A DNA stretch of 64,000 nt from Sphingomonas montana (GCF_001956315.1 NZ_KV887142.1:74289-138288), one strand, 5' to 3'. Counted from the first letter of the stretch, positions 28,371 through 38,296 are shown. Translations and numbers: made by a program. Notes: generated by a model not told the origin, from the sequence alone.

Positions 28371-29216
28371 ATGCGCTTCGAAGGCACAGCCGATTATGTC
28401 GCGACCGACGATCTGAAGGTCGCGGTCAACGCCGCCGTCACGCTCCGCCGCCCATTGCTGGTGAAGGGCGAACCCGGCACCGGCAAGACCGTGCTTGCGC
28501 ACGAGATCGCACTGGCGGCCGGCGCGCCGCTGATCCAGTGGCACATCAAATCCACCACCAAGGCGCAACAGGGCCTGTACGAATATGACGCGGTCGCCCG
28601 CCTGCGCGACGGCCAGCTCGGCGACGCCCGTGTCCACGACATCGCCAACTATATCCGGCGCGGCAAGCTGTGGGATGCGTTCGAAAGCCCCGTCCTGCCC
28701 GTCCTGCTGATCGACGAGATCGACAAGGCCGACATCGAATTCCCCAACGACCTGTTGCAGGAACTCGACCGGATGGCATTCGACGTCTACGAAACCGGCC
28801 AGACGGTCGCGGCACGCGAACGGCCGATCGTCATCATCACGTCGAACAACGAAAAGGAACTGCCCGACGCGTTCCTGCGTCGCTGCTTCTTCCACTATAT
28901 AAAATTCCCCGACCGCGGCACGATGCAGGCGATCATCGACGTCCATTTCCCCGGCATCCAGACGATGCTCGTCACCCGCGCGATGGATATCTTCTACGAG
29001 ATCCGCGACGTCCCCGGCCTGAAGAAGAAGCCATCGACCAGCGAACTGCTCGACTGGCTGAAATTGCTGCTGGCCGAGGACATGCCGCTGGACGTCCTCC
29101 AATCCCGCGACACGCGCAGCGCGATTCCGCCGCTGCACGGCGCACTCCTCAAGAACGAACAGGACGTCATGCTCTTCGAACGACTCGCCTTCCTCGCCCG
29201 GCGCCAGGGCGCATGA
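28371..29216 (+). CDS. MoxR-family AAA+ ATPase
   Basis: A 281-residue AAA+ ATPase of the MoxR group (CoxD-like), which typically works as a chaperone with VWA-domain partners to mature or insert metals into enzymes. Walker A is GEPGTGKTVL near residue 39, Walker B is VLLIDEIDKAD, and sensor-1 falls in VIITSNNEKELPDAFLRRC. Its stop overlaps the start of the next ORF (ATGA), and the VWA gene follows one gene later. The target enzyme is not in the window. Confidence 0.9.
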   Translation: MRFEGTADYVATDDLKVAVNAAVTLRRPLLVKGEPGTGKTVLAHEIALAAGAPLIQWHIKSTTKAQQGLYEYDAVARLRDGQLGDARVHDIANYIRRGKLWDAFESPVLPVLLIDEIDKADIEFPNDLLQELDRMAFDVYETGQTVAARERPIVIITSNNEKELPDAFLRRCFFHYIKFPDRGTMQAIIDVHFPGIQTMLVTRAMDIFYEIRDVPGLKKKPSTSELLDWLKLLLAEDMPLDVLQSRDTRSAIPPLHGALLKNEQDVMLFERLAFLARRQGA

Positions 29217-29761
29217 GCATCGTCACCGTCGCCGCACTCGATGCGGCCCGTGACGCCGCCCGGTCCGAAGTCCACAAGCGTGCGCTGAAGGCCGGCGTGA
29301 AGGCCGCCGAACCACTCGGCCTCGCGACCTCGATCTGGGGCGAGACGGTCACCGACCTGATCGCCGATATCGAGGATATCTTCCAGCTGACCCCCGAGCA
29401 GAAGGCCGCGATCGAACCGGACCTGCTCCACGGCCTCGGCGATTTGATCAGCCATTATGCGCCCGCCACGATCCAGGCCGGCTCGCTGGCGACGGTCATG
29501 GCCACGCTGCGCGGGTCGTCGCTGGCGCGCAAGGCCGCGGGCGGCATTGCGGCACGCACTGCCACGCGGATCGGTGGCCGCGTCACGCGCCACGCCGGGT
29601 TCGGCGGGGCCGCGGCACGCGCCGTGCTGCGTCGCGCCTGGGTCGTCCCGCTGGCACTCGGCGGTGGCACGGGCGCGCTGTACGAGATTCTCGGCCGGCG
29701 CTGCATCAATGCCTGCTACGATTATCTCCACGCGCGCATCACCGCCGGCCTGCCCGCCTGA
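29213..29761 (+). CDS. Uncharacterised protein between MoxR and VWA genes
   Basis: A 182-residue protein without a recognised family. The N-terminal half is helical with acidic stretches (DLIADIEDIFQLTPEQKAAI); the C-terminal half has Ala/Gly/Arg-rich segments and a hydrophobic stretch (AWVVPLALGGGTGALYEILG) that could associate with membrane. It overlaps the MoxR gene by 4 bases and ends 10 bases before the VWA gene, so it is translationally coupled into the module. Whether it is an adaptor or a target is unknown. Confidence 0.7.
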   Translation: MSIVTVAALDAARDAARSEVHKRALKAGVKAAEPLGLATSIWGETVTDLIADIEDIFQLTPEQKAAIEPDLLHGLGDLISHYAPATIQAGSLATVMATLRGSSLARKAAGGIAARTATRIGGRVTRHAGFGGAAARAVLRRAWVVPLALGGGTGALYEILGRRCINACYDYLHARITAGLPA

Positions 29762-29771
29762 ACGACGCCCC

Positions 29772-30950
29772 ATGTTCCTGAACTTCCTCGACGCGCTGCG
29801 CACCGCGGGCCTGCCCGTCGGCATCAAGGAACATCTGCTCCTGCTCGAGGCGCTCGACGCCGACGTGATCGAACGCCGGCCGGAGGATTTCTACTATCTG
29901 TCGCGCGCCATCTTCGTGAAGGACGAGGGCCTGTTCGACCGGTTCGACCAGGTGTTCGCGCGCGTCTTCCGCGGTGTCGTCGGCGAAGCGAATCCGGCGC
30001 AACCCACCATCCCGGAGGACTGGCTGCGCCAGGTTGCCGAACGCTATCTGTCGCCGGACGAAATGGCGAAGATCCAGGCGCTGGGCGACTGGGACCTGCT
30101 GATGAAGACGCTTCAGGAACGGCTGGCCGAACAGCAGGAACGCCATGAGGGCGGCTCCAAATGGGTCGGCACCGGCGGCACCTCCCCGTTCGGCCATGGC
30201 GGCTACAACCCGGAAGGCGTCCGGATCGGTGGAGAGGGGCGGCACGGCCGCGCGGTGAAGGTGTGGGACCGCCGCGAGTTTCGCAATCTGGACAACAGCC
30301 GCGAACTCGGCACCCGCAACATCAAGGTCGCGCTCCGCCGCCTCCGCCGGTTCGCGCGCACCGGTGCGGCGGACGAACTCGATCTCGACGCGACGATCGA
30401 TGGCACCGCCAAGCAGGGCTGGCTCGACGTGCGGATGCGCCCGGAACGCCGCAATGCGATCAAGCTGCTGCTGTTCCTCGACATCGGCGGCTCGATGGAT
30501 GCGCATGTGAAGCTGTGCGAGGAGCTCTTCTCCGCCGCCACGGCCGAGTTCAAGCATCTTGAATTCTTCTATTTCCACAACTGCATCTACGAAGGCGTCT
30601 GGCGCGACAATGCCCGCCGCTTCACCGAACGCACGCCCACCTGGGACGTGCTGCACCGCTACGGCCATGACTATAAGCTCGTGCTGGTCGGGGACGCGGC
30701 GATGAGCCCGTATGAAATCCAGGTGCCCGGCGGCTCGGTCGAACATATGAACGAGGAGCCGGGCGCGGTCTGGATCGAACGGCTGACCCGCGTCTACCCC
30801 AGCGCCGTCTGGCTCAACCCCGCCCCGCGGCAGCACTGGGATTATTCCCAGTCCACCAGCATCCTGCGCGACCTGATGAGCGACCGCATGTACCCGCTGA
30901 CGCTTGCAGGCCTGGACGACGCGATGCGCACGCTGACGCGCAAGGCGTGA
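29772..30950 (+). CDS. VWA domain protein, CoxE-like
   Basis: A 392-residue protein of the VWA-containing CoxE group that usually partners MoxR ATPases. The N-terminal region starts FLNFLDALRTAGLPVGIKEH; the VWA domain starts near residue 230 with the metal-ion (MIDAS) motif. That motif reads DIGGSMD instead of the classical DxSxS, so the first serine is replaced by glycine. I believe this variant also occurs in related CoxE-like proteins, but the comparison is from memory. WNPAP-type and YPLTLAGLDDAM segments close the protein. It is last in the moxR unit. Confidence 0.88.
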   Translation: MFLNFLDALRTAGLPVGIKEHLLLLEALDADVIERRPEDFYYLSRAIFVKDEGLFDRFDQVFARVFRGVVGEANPAQPTIPEDWLRQVAERYLSPDEMAKIQALGDWDLLMKTLQERLAEQQERHEGGSKWVGTGGTSPFGHGGYNPEGVRIGGEGRHGRAVKVWDRREFRNLDNSRELGTRNIKVALRRLRRFARTGAADELDLDATIDGTAKQGWLDVRMRPERRNAIKLLLFLDIGGSMDAHVKLCEELFSAATAEFKHLEFFYFHNCIYEGVWRDNARRFTERTPTWDVLHRYGHDYKLVLVGDAAMSPYEIQVPGGSVEHMNEEPGAVWIERLTRVYPSAVWLNPAPRQHWDYSQSTSILRDLMSDRMYPLTLAGLDDAMRTLTRKA

Positions 30951-30965
30951 GTTACCCGAGACCGT

Positions 30966-31200
30966 CGTCCTCCCGGACTTGCTCCGGGGACGCAAGCGCA
31001 GCTCCCAGAACTCTGGATCCCGGAGCAAGTCCGGGATGACGGCTGCGCTGCAGGGCAACCGAGAAGCCAGCGCAGGTCGAAGCGGTCACTAACCAACCCA
31101 TCCCCCGTCATCCCAGCGGACGCTGGGATCCATTATCACGACGGTCGCATCTGACCGACGGCGTAACGACAATGGATCCTGACGTCCGTCGGGATGACGG
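30966..31200. repeat. Two consecutive facing palindromic repeat pairs
   Basis: Within the 336-base gap before the acyltransferase gene, core arms 30971-30988 and 31019-31036 (TCCCGGACTTGCTCCGGG and its complement) form one hairpin. Arms 31105-31134 and 31171-31200 form a second, with about 5 mismatches in 30. The second pair is a variant with an AGCGGACGCT-type core. The two pairs seem to be independent members of the same class. No gene is visible in the gap. Confidence 0.8.
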
Positions 31201-31286
31201 CTTCGCGATCAGCTACCGACCCTGTGACGTCCAAAAAACCCACCCGAACACCCTCCGCTAACCCATTCCCTCTAAAATACCGCACC

Positions 31287-32360
31287 ATGACCACTCCGCC
31301 CCCTCCCCCCCGGTCCCGACTGGTCGAGCTGGACGCGCTTCGCGGCCTTGCCGCGCTGGCCGTCATGCTGTTCCACTTCACCACGCGCTACGCGGAGCTG
31401 TACCCTGCCGCCCCGCCGACCCGCTGGTCGGTTCCGTGGGGCCATCACGGCGTCGAACTCTTCTTCGCAATCAGCGGCTTCGTGATCTTCGTCACGCTGG
31501 AACGCAGCCGCACGCTGGCCGATTTCGCGGTCTCGCGCGCGTCGCGCCTGTTCCCGGCCTACTGGACCGCGATCCTGCTCACCTCCGCGGTCATGCTGCT
31601 CGCCGGCCGCGGGGACCTGCTCCGCTCGCCGACCGAGATCGCCGTGAACCTCACGATGCTGCAAGGCTTCGTGCGGGTCGCGCCCATCGATGCGGCCTAT
31701 TGGACGCTGTCGATCGAACTCGCCTTCTACGCCGTCATGGCGCTGCTGTGGCGCTGCGACCTGTTCCGCCGGATCGATGTCGTCCTGTTCGGCTGGCTGC
31801 TGCTGCCCTGGATATGGGCCTATGCACCGGCACTGACCGGCCACACCCCCTCCTGGCTGCTCGGCCTGCTGCTGATCCAGGCGCAGATCCCCTGGTTCGC
31901 GATCGGCATCGCCGCCTACCGGCTGCATGTCGGTGCCGCGGGCCGCGCCACCTGGGTCATCGCCGCCGCACTCGTCACGATCGCGGGGTGCGAAGGGTCG
32001 TTCGCGCTGTTCGTCGCGCTGCCGGTCACGCTGGCGATGCTGCTCGTCGCGCTGCGCGGCACGGCGCTGCTGCGCTGGCCGCCGCTGGTCCGGCTCGGCG
32101 GCATCTCCTACAGCCTCTATCTGCTCCACCAGAATATCGGCCATGCCCTGATCGCTGCGCTGGAAGCCCGCGGCGTCGCGCCCGACCTCGCCGTCGCCGC
32201 CGCGATCGGCGTCGCGGTCCTGCTCGCCACTGCCGTTACCCATGGCATCGAACGCCCCGCCCTGCACGCCGTACGCCGCGCCTCGGCACGAATCAGCCGG
32301 GGCGATGCACTACCCCGCCCGCCATCGGCGCCGGTACGCCCGTCGTCCCCGGAAAGCTGA
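31287..32360 (+). CDS. Acyltransferase 3 family membrane protein
   Basis: A 357-residue integral membrane acyltransferase of the OatA/NodX group, which O-acetylates cell-surface sugars. Family motifs are ELDALRGLAALAVMLFHF near the N-terminus (active-site His at the end), HGVELFFAISGFVIF, and YWTLSIELAFYAV. About ten hydrophobic helices are present. The chosen ATG (MTTPPPPP) gives the family start; upstream in-frame sequence reads through a repeat. Its last 68 bases overlap the 3' end of anmK on the other strand. The substrate is unknown. Confidence 0.9.
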   Translation: MTTPPPPPRSRLVELDALRGLAALAVMLFHFTTRYAELYPAAPPTRWSVPWGHHGVELFFAISGFVIFVTLERSRTLADFAVSRASRLFPAYWTAILLTSAVMLLAGRGDLLRSPTEIAVNLTMLQGFVRVAPIDAAYWTLSIELAFYAVMALLWRCDLFRRIDVVLFGWLLLPWIWAYAPALTGHTPSWLLGLLLIQAQIPWFAIGIAAYRLHVGAAGRATWVIAAALVTIAGCEGSFALFVALPVTLAMLLVALRGTALLRWPPLVRLGGISYSLYLLHQNIGHALIAALEARGVAPDLAVAAAIGVAVLLATAVTHGIERPALHAVRRASARISRGDALPRPPSAPVRPSSPES

Positions 32361-33381
32361 TCGGCAGACCCGCCAGCGTCCGCACCGCCATATAGGCGAA
32401 GCCTTCCGCCTCGGTCGCGTCGCCGTCCCAGCCCATCGCCTCGATCGGCTCGACCCGGATCGCCGCCCGCGCGCCGATCATGCGCATCAGCGTGGCATTG
32501 TGCCGCCCGCCGCCCGCCACGAACAGCCGGTCCGGCCGCGCCGGCACCAGCCGCAACGCCAGCGCCACCGTCTCCGCCGTGAACGCGGTCAGCGTCGCCG
32601 CCCCGTCCGCCGCCGACAACCCGCGCGCCGGCTGCATCGAGAAATCGGCACGGTCGAGTGATTTTGGCGCCGGCAGGTCGAACCACGGCGTGTCGAGCAT
32701 ATTGGTCAACACGCTGTCGTCCACCCGCCCCGTCGCCGCCAGCGCACCGTCCGCGTCCTGCGGCAACCCCGCCTCCGCCAGCATCCAGTCGTCGATCAGC
32801 GCGTTCGCCGGCCCGGTATCGAACGCCACCAACGCACCATCCGACCCGATCCAGGTCAGGTTCCCCACCCCGCCCAGGTTCAGCACCGCCACCGGCCGCG
32901 GCAGGTGCACGCACAGCGCCGCATGATAGACCGGGATCAGCGGTGCCCCCTGCCCGCCCGCCGCCACGTCCGCGCTCCGGAAATCCGCCACCACCGCAAT
33001 GCCCAGCATCTCCGCCAGCGCCGCGCCGTCGCCGATCTGCCAGGTCCAGCCGCGGTCCGGCCGGTGCGCCACCGTCTGGCCGTGGAACCCGACGACTCCG
33101 ACGTCCTGCGGCGCGACGCCCGCATCGGCCAGCAACTGCCGCACCGCCAGCGCGTGGCGGCGCGTCACCATGTCGGCCGCCGCCATCACCGACGGACTGG
33201 CGCGCGGCCGGTCGAACTGCAACGCCAGCGTGGCGGCATCGCGCAACTGGTCGCGCATGGCCTCCGAATAGGGGTCGCTGCGGAACGCGATCGGGCGGAC
33301 ATGCCCCACCCCGTCCGTCTCCACCAGTGCCGCATCGATTCCGTCGAGCGACGTGCCGGACATCAGTCCGATCGCCAGCAT
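32293..33381 (-). CDS. anmK: 1,6-anhydro-N-acetylmuramic acid kinase AnmK
   Basis: AnmK opens and phosphorylates 1,6-anhydro-MurNAc from recycled peptidoglycan to MurNAc-6-phosphate. The 362-residue product starts with the family motif [20 protein letters not shown] and has [37 protein letters not shown] and the typical ending [19 protein letters not shown] codons at 33381 and 33390 are both possible. It is divergent from tyrS, with 42 bases between starts, and convergent with the acyltransferase gene. Sugar-phosphate partner murQ is not nearby. Confidence 0.94.
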   Translation of the reverse strand: MLAIGLMSGTSLDGIDAALVETDGVGHVRPIAFRSDPYSEAMRDQLRDAATLALQFDRPRASPSVMAAADMVTRRHALAVRQLLADAGVAPQDVGVVGFHGQTVAHRPDRGWTWQIGDGAALAEMLGIAVVADFRSADVAAGGQGAPLIPVYHAALCVHLPRPVAVLNLGGVGNLTWIGSDGALVAFDTGPANALIDDWMLAEAGLPQDADGALAATGRVDDSVLTNMLDTPWFDLPAPKSLDRADFSMQPARGLSAADGAATLTAFTAETVALALRLVPARPDRLFVAGGGRHNATLMRMIGARAAIRVEPIEAMGWDGDATEAEGFAYMAVRTLAGLPISFPGTTGVPAPMAGGVVHRPG

Positions 33382-33423
33382 GCTACCCATGGACCCGTTC
33401 CCCATGCTAGACGCCCGCGCGTC

Positions 33424-34629
33424 ATGACCGATCATAAATCCGAGCTGCTGCGCCTACTCGATAGCCGCGGCTACATCCACCAGGCGACCGACGCCGCGGC
33501 ACTCGATGCGCTGGCCTGCACCGGCGTCGTGCCCGGCTACATCGGGTTCGACCCGACCGCCCCCTCGCTCCACGTCGGCAGCCTGGTGCAGATCATGCTG
33601 CTGCGTCGCCTGCAACAGGCGGGGCACAAGCCGATCGTTCTGATGGGCGGCGGCACCGGCAAGATCGGCGACCCCAGTTTCAAGGACGAGGCGCGCAAGC
33701 TGCTGACCGGCGATACGCTCGATCACAATGTCGCCTCGATCCGCCGCATCTTCGAACGCTTCCTGACCTTCGGTGACGGGCCGACCGACGCGATCATGCT
33801 CGACAACGCCGAATGGCTCGACGCGCTCCAGTACATCCCGTTCCTGCGCGACATCGGCCAGCATTTCTCGATCAACCGGATGCTCAGCTTCGATTCGGTG
33901 AAGCTCCGGCTCGACCGCGAACAGTCGCTCAGCTTCCTCGAATTCAACTACATGATCCTGCAGGCCTACGACTTCCTCGAACTGTCGCGCCGCGCCGGTT
34001 GCCGCCTGCAGATGGGCGGGTCGGACCAGTGGGGCAACATCGTCAACGGCATCGAACTCGCCCGCCGCGTCGATGGGGCGGAGGTGTTCGGCATCACCAC
34101 CCCGCTCCTCACCACCGCGGACGGCGGCAAGATGGGCAAGACGGTCTCCGGCGCGGTCTGGCTGCACGAGGACCAGCTGCCGCACTACGACTACTGGCAG
34201 TTCTGGCGCAACACCGACGACCGCGACGTCGGCCGCTTCCTCCGCCTGTTCACCGATCTGCCGCTCGACGAGATCGCCCGGCTGGAAGCGTTGGAAGGTG
34301 CAGAGATCAACGCGGCAAAGAAGGTGCTGGCGGATGCCGCGACGACGCTGTGTCGCGGGGCGGATGCCGCAGCCGAAGCAGCAGAGACGGCCCGCCGCAC
34401 GTTCGAGGAAGGCTCGGCCGGCGCGTCCCTCCCGACAATCGCCGGCCCGATCGGTGTGGTCGAAGCACTGGTCGCGCTGGGGTTCGCCGCGTCCAACGGC
34501 GAGGCCCGTCGCAAGATCGGCGAGGGCGCAGTCAAATTCGACGGGGTTACCGTCACGGACCCAACCCATGGCCTGACGGCGGGCCGCCTGTCGCTCGGCA
34601 AGAAGAAGCACGCGCTAATTACCGGCTGA
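33424..34629 (+). CDS. tyrS: Tyrosine-tRNA ligase
   Basis: This class I synthetase charges tRNA-Tyr. The 401-residue product has the HIGH-like motif as [12 protein letters not shown] near residues 41-52, the KMSKS-like motif as KMGKTVSG, and a C-terminal S4 RNA-binding domain ([21 protein letters not shown]). The frame is open for 170 more codons upstream, antisense to anmK, but MTDHKSELL is the family-like start. Length is normal. Confidence 0.96.
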   Translation: MTDHKSELLRLLDSRGYIHQATDAAALDALACTGVVPGYIGFDPTAPSLHVGSLVQIMLLRRLQQAGHKPIVLMGGGTGKIGDPSFKDEARKLLTGDTLDHNVASIRRIFERFLTFGDGPTDAIMLDNAEWLDALQYIPFLRDIGQHFSINRMLSFDSVKLRLDREQSLSFLEFNYMILQAYDFLELSRRAGCRLQMGGSDQWGNIVNGIELARRVDGAEVFGITTPLLTTADGGKMGKTVSGAVWLHEDQLPHYDYWQFWRNTDDRDVGRFLRLFTDLPLDEIARLEALEGAEINAAKKVLADAATTLCRGADAAAEAAETARRTFEEGSAGASLPTIAGPIGVVEALVALGFAASNGEARRKIGEGAVKFDGVTVTDPTHGLTAGRLSLGKKKHALITG

Positions 34630-34695
34630 GTGAAACCGGCGGGCGTGTTCAAGCGATCGCGTCGCAACGTAAGGGGGCCATGCGGAACCTCACTC

Positions 34696-34726
34696 CCGCC
34701 ATCCCGGACTTGATCCGGGATGGCGG
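34696..34726. repeat. 13-bp perfect hairpin after tyrS
   Basis: CCGCCATCCCGGA and TCCGGGATGGCGG flank a 5-base loop (CTTGA). This is a single, unpaired copy of the main palindrome class, about 65 bases after tyrS. No T tract follows. The rest of the 280-base gap to trxB shows no gene. Confidence 0.8.
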
Positions 34727-34911
34727 CCAGAAAGCAGAAACTTTCCCGTCCGCTAGCCGGGGCTACGTAAGTCGAGACAACACCATACGGGCAACAGGCA
34801 GCCTTGCCCTTCAGGGGAGCGATCGGGGTGGGGGCAACAGCACTTCAACCGCAACGCCGCGATGAGCAAAAGGTCGGCCCCGACCCCTCCCGCAAAGTTA
34901 CGGACAAGCGA

Positions 34912-35889
34912 TCACTCAGCCGCCACTGCGACCTGTGCCGGTACGAAATCCGCCTCGGCCAGAAACCGCTCCGCATCCAGCGCCGCCATGCACCCCGTCC
35001 CCGCCGCGGTGATCGCCTGCCGATAATGCTTGTCCATCACGTCGCCGCAGGCAAACACGCCCTCGATGTTGGTCCGCGTCGTGCCCGGCTGTACCTCCAG
35101 ATATCCGTCGTCGTCGGTATCCAGATGCCCCTTGAACAGCTCGGTCGACGGATGATGGCCGATTGCCACGAACCCGCCATCGACCGGCAGCCGTTCGATC
35201 TCGCCCGTCACCGTATCGCGCAGGTCGAGCGCGACAAGACCCTCGGTCCCGCCGCCGTCCACGAACTCCGCGACCTCCCGGTTCCACAGCACGTTGACGT
35301 TGGGGTGCGCGAACAGCCGCTCCTGCAAAATCTTCTCCGCCCGCAACGTGTCGCGACGGTGGATCAGCGTCACATGATGGCTGTGGTTGGTCAGGTACAG
35401 CGCCTCCTCGACCGCGGTATTGCCGCCACCGATCACCGCCACCTTCTTGCCGCGGTAGAAGAAGCCATCGCACGTCGCGCAGGCCGACACGCCCTTGCCG
35501 CGCAGGGCCGTCTCGCTCTCCAGCCCCAGCCAGCGCGCCTGCGCGCCCGTCGCGATCACCAGCGTATCGCCGGAGTAGATGGTGCCGTCGTCACCCACCA
35601 GCCGGAACGGCCGCTGCGACAGGTCGACCGACACGATCTGGTCCCACATCATCGTCGCGCCGACATGCTCGGCCTGCGCCTGCATCTGGTCCATCAGCCA
35701 CGGCCCCTGGATCACGTCCTTGAACCCGGGATAATTCTCGACGTCCGTCGTCGTCATCAACTGCCCGCCCGGCTGGATCCCCTGAACCACGATCGGCGCC
35801 AGCCCCGCGCGTGCGCCATAGATGGCCGCGGACAGCCCGGCAGGGCCGGATCCCAGGATGAGCATGCGGGTGGAATGAACGGCGGCCAT
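34912..35889 (-). CDS. trxB: Thioredoxin-disulfide reductase
   Basis: TrxB transfers electrons from NADPH via FAD to thioredoxin. The 325-residue product has the FAD-binding motif ILGSGPAGLSAAIY near residue 11, the redox-active pair in ACATCDGFFY near residues 138-141, the NADPH-binding motif AVIGGGNTAVEEALYL, and the ending GEVFACGDVMD-like segment (EGVFACGDVMDKHYRQAITA). The ATG has GGAG 7 bases upstream. It is single, with no operon partner. Confidence 0.96.
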   Translation of the reverse strand: MAAVHSTRMLILGSGPAGLSAAIYGARAGLAPIVVQGIQPGGQLMTTTDVENYPGFKDVIQGPWLMDQMQAQAEHVGATMMWDQIVSVDLSQRPFRLVGDDGTIYSGDTLVIATGAQARWLGLESETALRGKGVSACATCDGFFYRGKKVAVIGGGNTAVEEALYLTNHSHHVTLIHRRDTLRAEKILQERLFAHPNVNVLWNREVAEFVDGGGTEGLVALDLRDTVTGEIERLPVDGGFVAIGHHPSTELFKGHLDTDDDGYLEVQPGTTRTNIEGVFACGDVMDKHYRQAITAAGTGCMAALDAERFLAEADFVPAQVAVAAE

Positions 35890-35991
35890 GGTAACTCCGG
35901 GGTACGGTCTGCTGCGCTTGAGATAGTAGGGCGCGCCGCCAAACCCAAGCGGAAGATGGCTGGGGCATGGCTCATTGCAGTTCCCGAACAC

Positions 35992-36074
35992 CATCACCCC
36001 GGACCCGATCCGGGGTCCAGGGCCGCGTGCATAACGCCTGCGTCTCTAGATCGCGGATGAGGTCCGGGGTGACG
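35992..36074. repeat. Facing palindromic repeat between trxB and rplS
   Basis: CATCACCCCGGACCCGATCC at 35992 onwards faces a related element ending GGTCCGGGGTGACG at 36074. The arms match with a few mismatches. They lie upstream of the trxB start and downstream of rplS in the 276-base gap. Confidence 0.7.
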
Positions 36075-36109
36075 AGAACGAGCGGGTCTGCTCGCAACCC
36101 CGACGCACA

Positions 36110-36143
36110 AAGAAAAAGGCACGGAGGTCACCCCCCGCGCCTT
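36110..36143 (-). terminator. Rho-independent terminator of rplS
   Basis: Read on the minus strand, just downstream of rplS, AAGGCGCGGGGGGT pairs with ACCTCCGTGCCTT (with G-U pairs) and is followed by TTTTCTTT. This is a good stem with a T tract, placed 22 bases after the rplS stop. Confidence 0.7.
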
Positions 36144-36165
36144 CATCAGGCCGAAGCCGAAAGGC

Positions 36166-36555
36166 TCAGGCCTCGACCGTGCCCTTGGCCGGACGCGGGT
36201 CGCGGCGCTCGGCGATACGCGCCGACTTGCCGGTACGACCGCGCAGATAATAGAGCTTCGCACGCCGCACGACGCCGCGACGCACGACATCGATCGAATC
36301 GATGTTCGGCGAGTAGAGCGGGAACACGCGCTCCACGCCTTCGCCGAAGCTGATCTTGCGGACGGTGAAGGACGAACCCATGCCACGCTGTGCGCGGGCG
36401 ATGCAGACGCCTTCATAATATTGGACGCGGGTCCGCTCGCCTTCGACCACCTTCACGCCGACCTTGACGGTGTCGCCGGGGCGGAACTGGGGGATGGCGC
36501 GTGCCGCGGTGTACTTTTCGATCTGCTCTGCTTCGAGCGTCTGGATGAGGTTCAT
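36166..36555 (-). CDS. rplS: 50S ribosomal protein L19
   Basis: L19 lies at the 30S-50S interface. The 129-residue product starts [20 protein letters not shown], and has [20 protein letters not shown] and [20 protein letters not shown], all L19 hallmarks, then [15 protein letters not shown]. The ATG overlaps the stop of trmD in ATGA, so translation is coupled. A Rho-independent terminator follows. It is last in the trmD-rplS unit. Confidence 0.98.
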   Translation of the reverse strand: MNLIQTLEAEQIEKYTAARAIPQFRPGDTVKVGVKVVEGERTRVQYYEGVCIARAQRGMGSSFTVRKISFGEGVERVFPLYSPNIDSIDVVRRGVVRRAKLYYLRGRTGKSARIAERRDPRPAKGTVEA

Positions 36556-37298
36556 CCCATCGGTCCTTTACGTCGTTGCCGCGCGCCAGAGGGCGACTGG
36601 ACCCGAGCGTCCTCATGACGCTCCCAAAGATCCGGCCGCCGTGACCGTGTGTCGATCTCCGCCTGCGCCTTGCGCCATGCATCGATCTTCGCATGATCCC
36701 CCGATCGCAGCACCTGCGGGATCATGCGCCCTTCCCATTCCACCGGGCGGGTATAATGCGGATATTCGAGCAGCCCCGTTTCGAAGCTCTCGTCATCCCC
36801 GCTGGAAGCGGCACCCATTACGCCGGGAAGCAGCCGGACGCAAGCATCCAGCAGGGTCAGCGCCGCCATCTCGCCCCCCGACAATATATAGTCGCCGATC
36901 GACACCGGCTCGATCGCGCGCGCCTCGAACAACCGCTCGTCGATCCCCTCGAACCGCCCGCACAATATGGTCACCCCCAGCCCCGCCGCCAGCGCCCGGA
37001 CCCGGTCCTGCGTCAACGGCCGCCCGCGCGGCGTCATGGCCAGCAACGGCACGTCCGGCCGCCGTTCGACCGCCGCATCCACCGCGCGGGCCAGCACGTC
37101 GGCCCGCATCACCATCCCCGCTCCGCCGCCGGCCGGCGTGTCGTCCACCGACTTGTGCCGGTCGGTCGCGTGATCGCGGATCTGCAAGGGTTCGCACGAC
37201 CAGCGCCCGTCCGCCAGCGCCCGCCCCGCCATGCTCGCGCCCAGCGGCCCCGGAAACATCTCGGGGTACAAGGTCAGGATGGTCGCGGCCCATGTCAT
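36552..37298 (-). CDS. trmD: tRNA (guanine-N1)-methyltransferase TrmD
   Basis: TrmD methylates G37 of tRNAs using S-adenosylmethionine and prevents frameshifting. The 248-residue product has [15 protein letters not shown] at the start, the SPOUT-knot segment with [21 protein letters not shown], and [19 protein letters not shown]. The start MTWAATIL fits the family; an ATG four codons upstream lies too close to GAGAAG. It overlaps rplS by 3 bases. Normally rimM precedes it directly, but here an opposite-strand flavoprotein gene intervenes. Confidence 0.97.
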   Translation of the reverse strand: MTWAATILTLYPEMFPGPLGASMAGRALADGRWSCEPLQIRDHATDRHKSVDDTPAGGGAGMVMRADVLARAVDAAVERRPDVPLLAMTPRGRPLTQDRVRALAAGLGVTILCGRFEGIDERLFEARAIEPVSIGDYILSGGEMAALTLLDACVRLLPGVMGAASSGDDESFETGLLEYPHYTRPVEWEGRMIPQVLRSGDHAKIDAWRKAQAEIDTRSRRPDLWERHEDARVQSPSGARQRRKGPMG

Positions 37299-37372
37299 GC
37301 CGCGGTCCATCTTCTCACTGACATGGATTGGCAAGCAGGGAACGATCCCCACACTGACGATTTGCTTGGACC

Positions 37373-38296
37373 ATGACGGACAGGACCTACGACGCATTGG
37401 TAATCGGTGGCGGCCCGGCCGGGTTGACCGCCGCGATCTACCTCGCCCGCTTCCACCTCGACACATTGGTGGTCGACGCGGGCAAGAGTCGCACGGCGCT
37501 GATTCCGCTCAGCCACAACCATGCCGGCTATCCGCAGGGTGTACGGGGGACCGATCTGCTCGCCGACATGCGCACGCAGGCCGCGGAATATGGTGCACCC
37601 GTCACCCCCGGCGCGGTGACGAAGCTCGACCGCCACGCCGACGGCCGGTTCTTCGTCGAACTCGACGGTGGCGAAACGCTGTTCGCCCACAGCGTCCTGC
37701 TGGCCACCGGCGTCGTCAACAAGCGCCCGCCGATCGACGACACCGTTCATTACGAGGCGCTCGAACGCGGCCTGCTGCGCTACTGCCCGGTCTGCGACGG
37801 CTATGAGGTTACCGATCGCAAGGTCGGCATCATCGGCACCGGGTCGCATGGCATGAAGGAAGCCGTCTTCCTGCGCAGCTACACGCGCGATGTCACCCTG
37901 ATCTCCCCCGACGCCGAACATTGCCTCGGCGACGATGAGATCGCACGGCTCGACGCACTCGGCGTCGTCCGCGTGGCCGGCCCCTGCGACCGGCTGCGGA
38001 TCGAAGGGGACAGCCTCATCGTCCCCACCCCGCAGGGTGGTCTCGCCTTCGACAGCGTCTACCCTGCACTCGGCTCGGACATCCGCTCGCGCCTGGCGGT
38101 CGATCTCGGCGCGGACGCCGGCGACGACGGCTGCATGCATGTCGACGATCACCAGCGCACGACCGTGCCGGGCCTCTATGCCGCGGGCGACGTGGTCATC
38201 GGCCTCGACCAGATCAGCCATGCCATGGGTGCCGCCGGCGTCGCCGCCACGACGATGCGCAACGACCTGGCGGAGAAACGCGCGCTGGTGCGGTAG
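37373..38296 (+). CDS. Thioredoxin reductase-like FAD/NAD(P) oxidoreductase
   Basis: A 307-residue pyridine-nucleotide disulfide oxidoreductase. It has the FAD motif [18 protein letters not shown] near residue 10, a CxxC pair in [13 protein letters not shown] near residue 138, a GxGxxG-like second motif ([14 protein letters not shown]) and the closing [18 protein letters not shown]. The CxxC and size place it near thioredoxin reductase, but it differs clearly from the trxB product in this window, for example in the motif around the cysteines. The redox partner is unknown. It sits in reverse orientation between rimM and trmD, flanked on one side by a palindromic repeat, and breaks an otherwise conserved operon. 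Confidence 0.88.
   Translation: MTDRTYDALVIGGGPAGLTAAIYLARFHLDTLVVDAGKSRTALIPLSHNHAGYPQGVRGTDLLADMRTQAAEYGAPVTPGAVTKLDRHADGRFFVELDGGETLFAHSVLLATGVVNKRPPIDDTVHYEALERGLLRYCPVCDGYEVTDRKVGIIGTGSHGMKEAVFLRSYTRDVTLISPDAEHCLGDDEIARLDALGVVRVAGPCDRLRIEGDSLIVPTPQGGLAFDSVYPALGSDIRSRLAVDLGADAGDDGCMHVDDHQRTTVPGLYAAGDVVIGLDQISHAMGAAGVAATTMRNDLAEKRALVR

Noticed and set aside
34630-34911. tRNA gene sought after tyrS and in other gaps
   Set aside because: No cloverleaf with TTCRANY and acceptor pairing was found in any gap by eye; a tRNAscan run would settle it.
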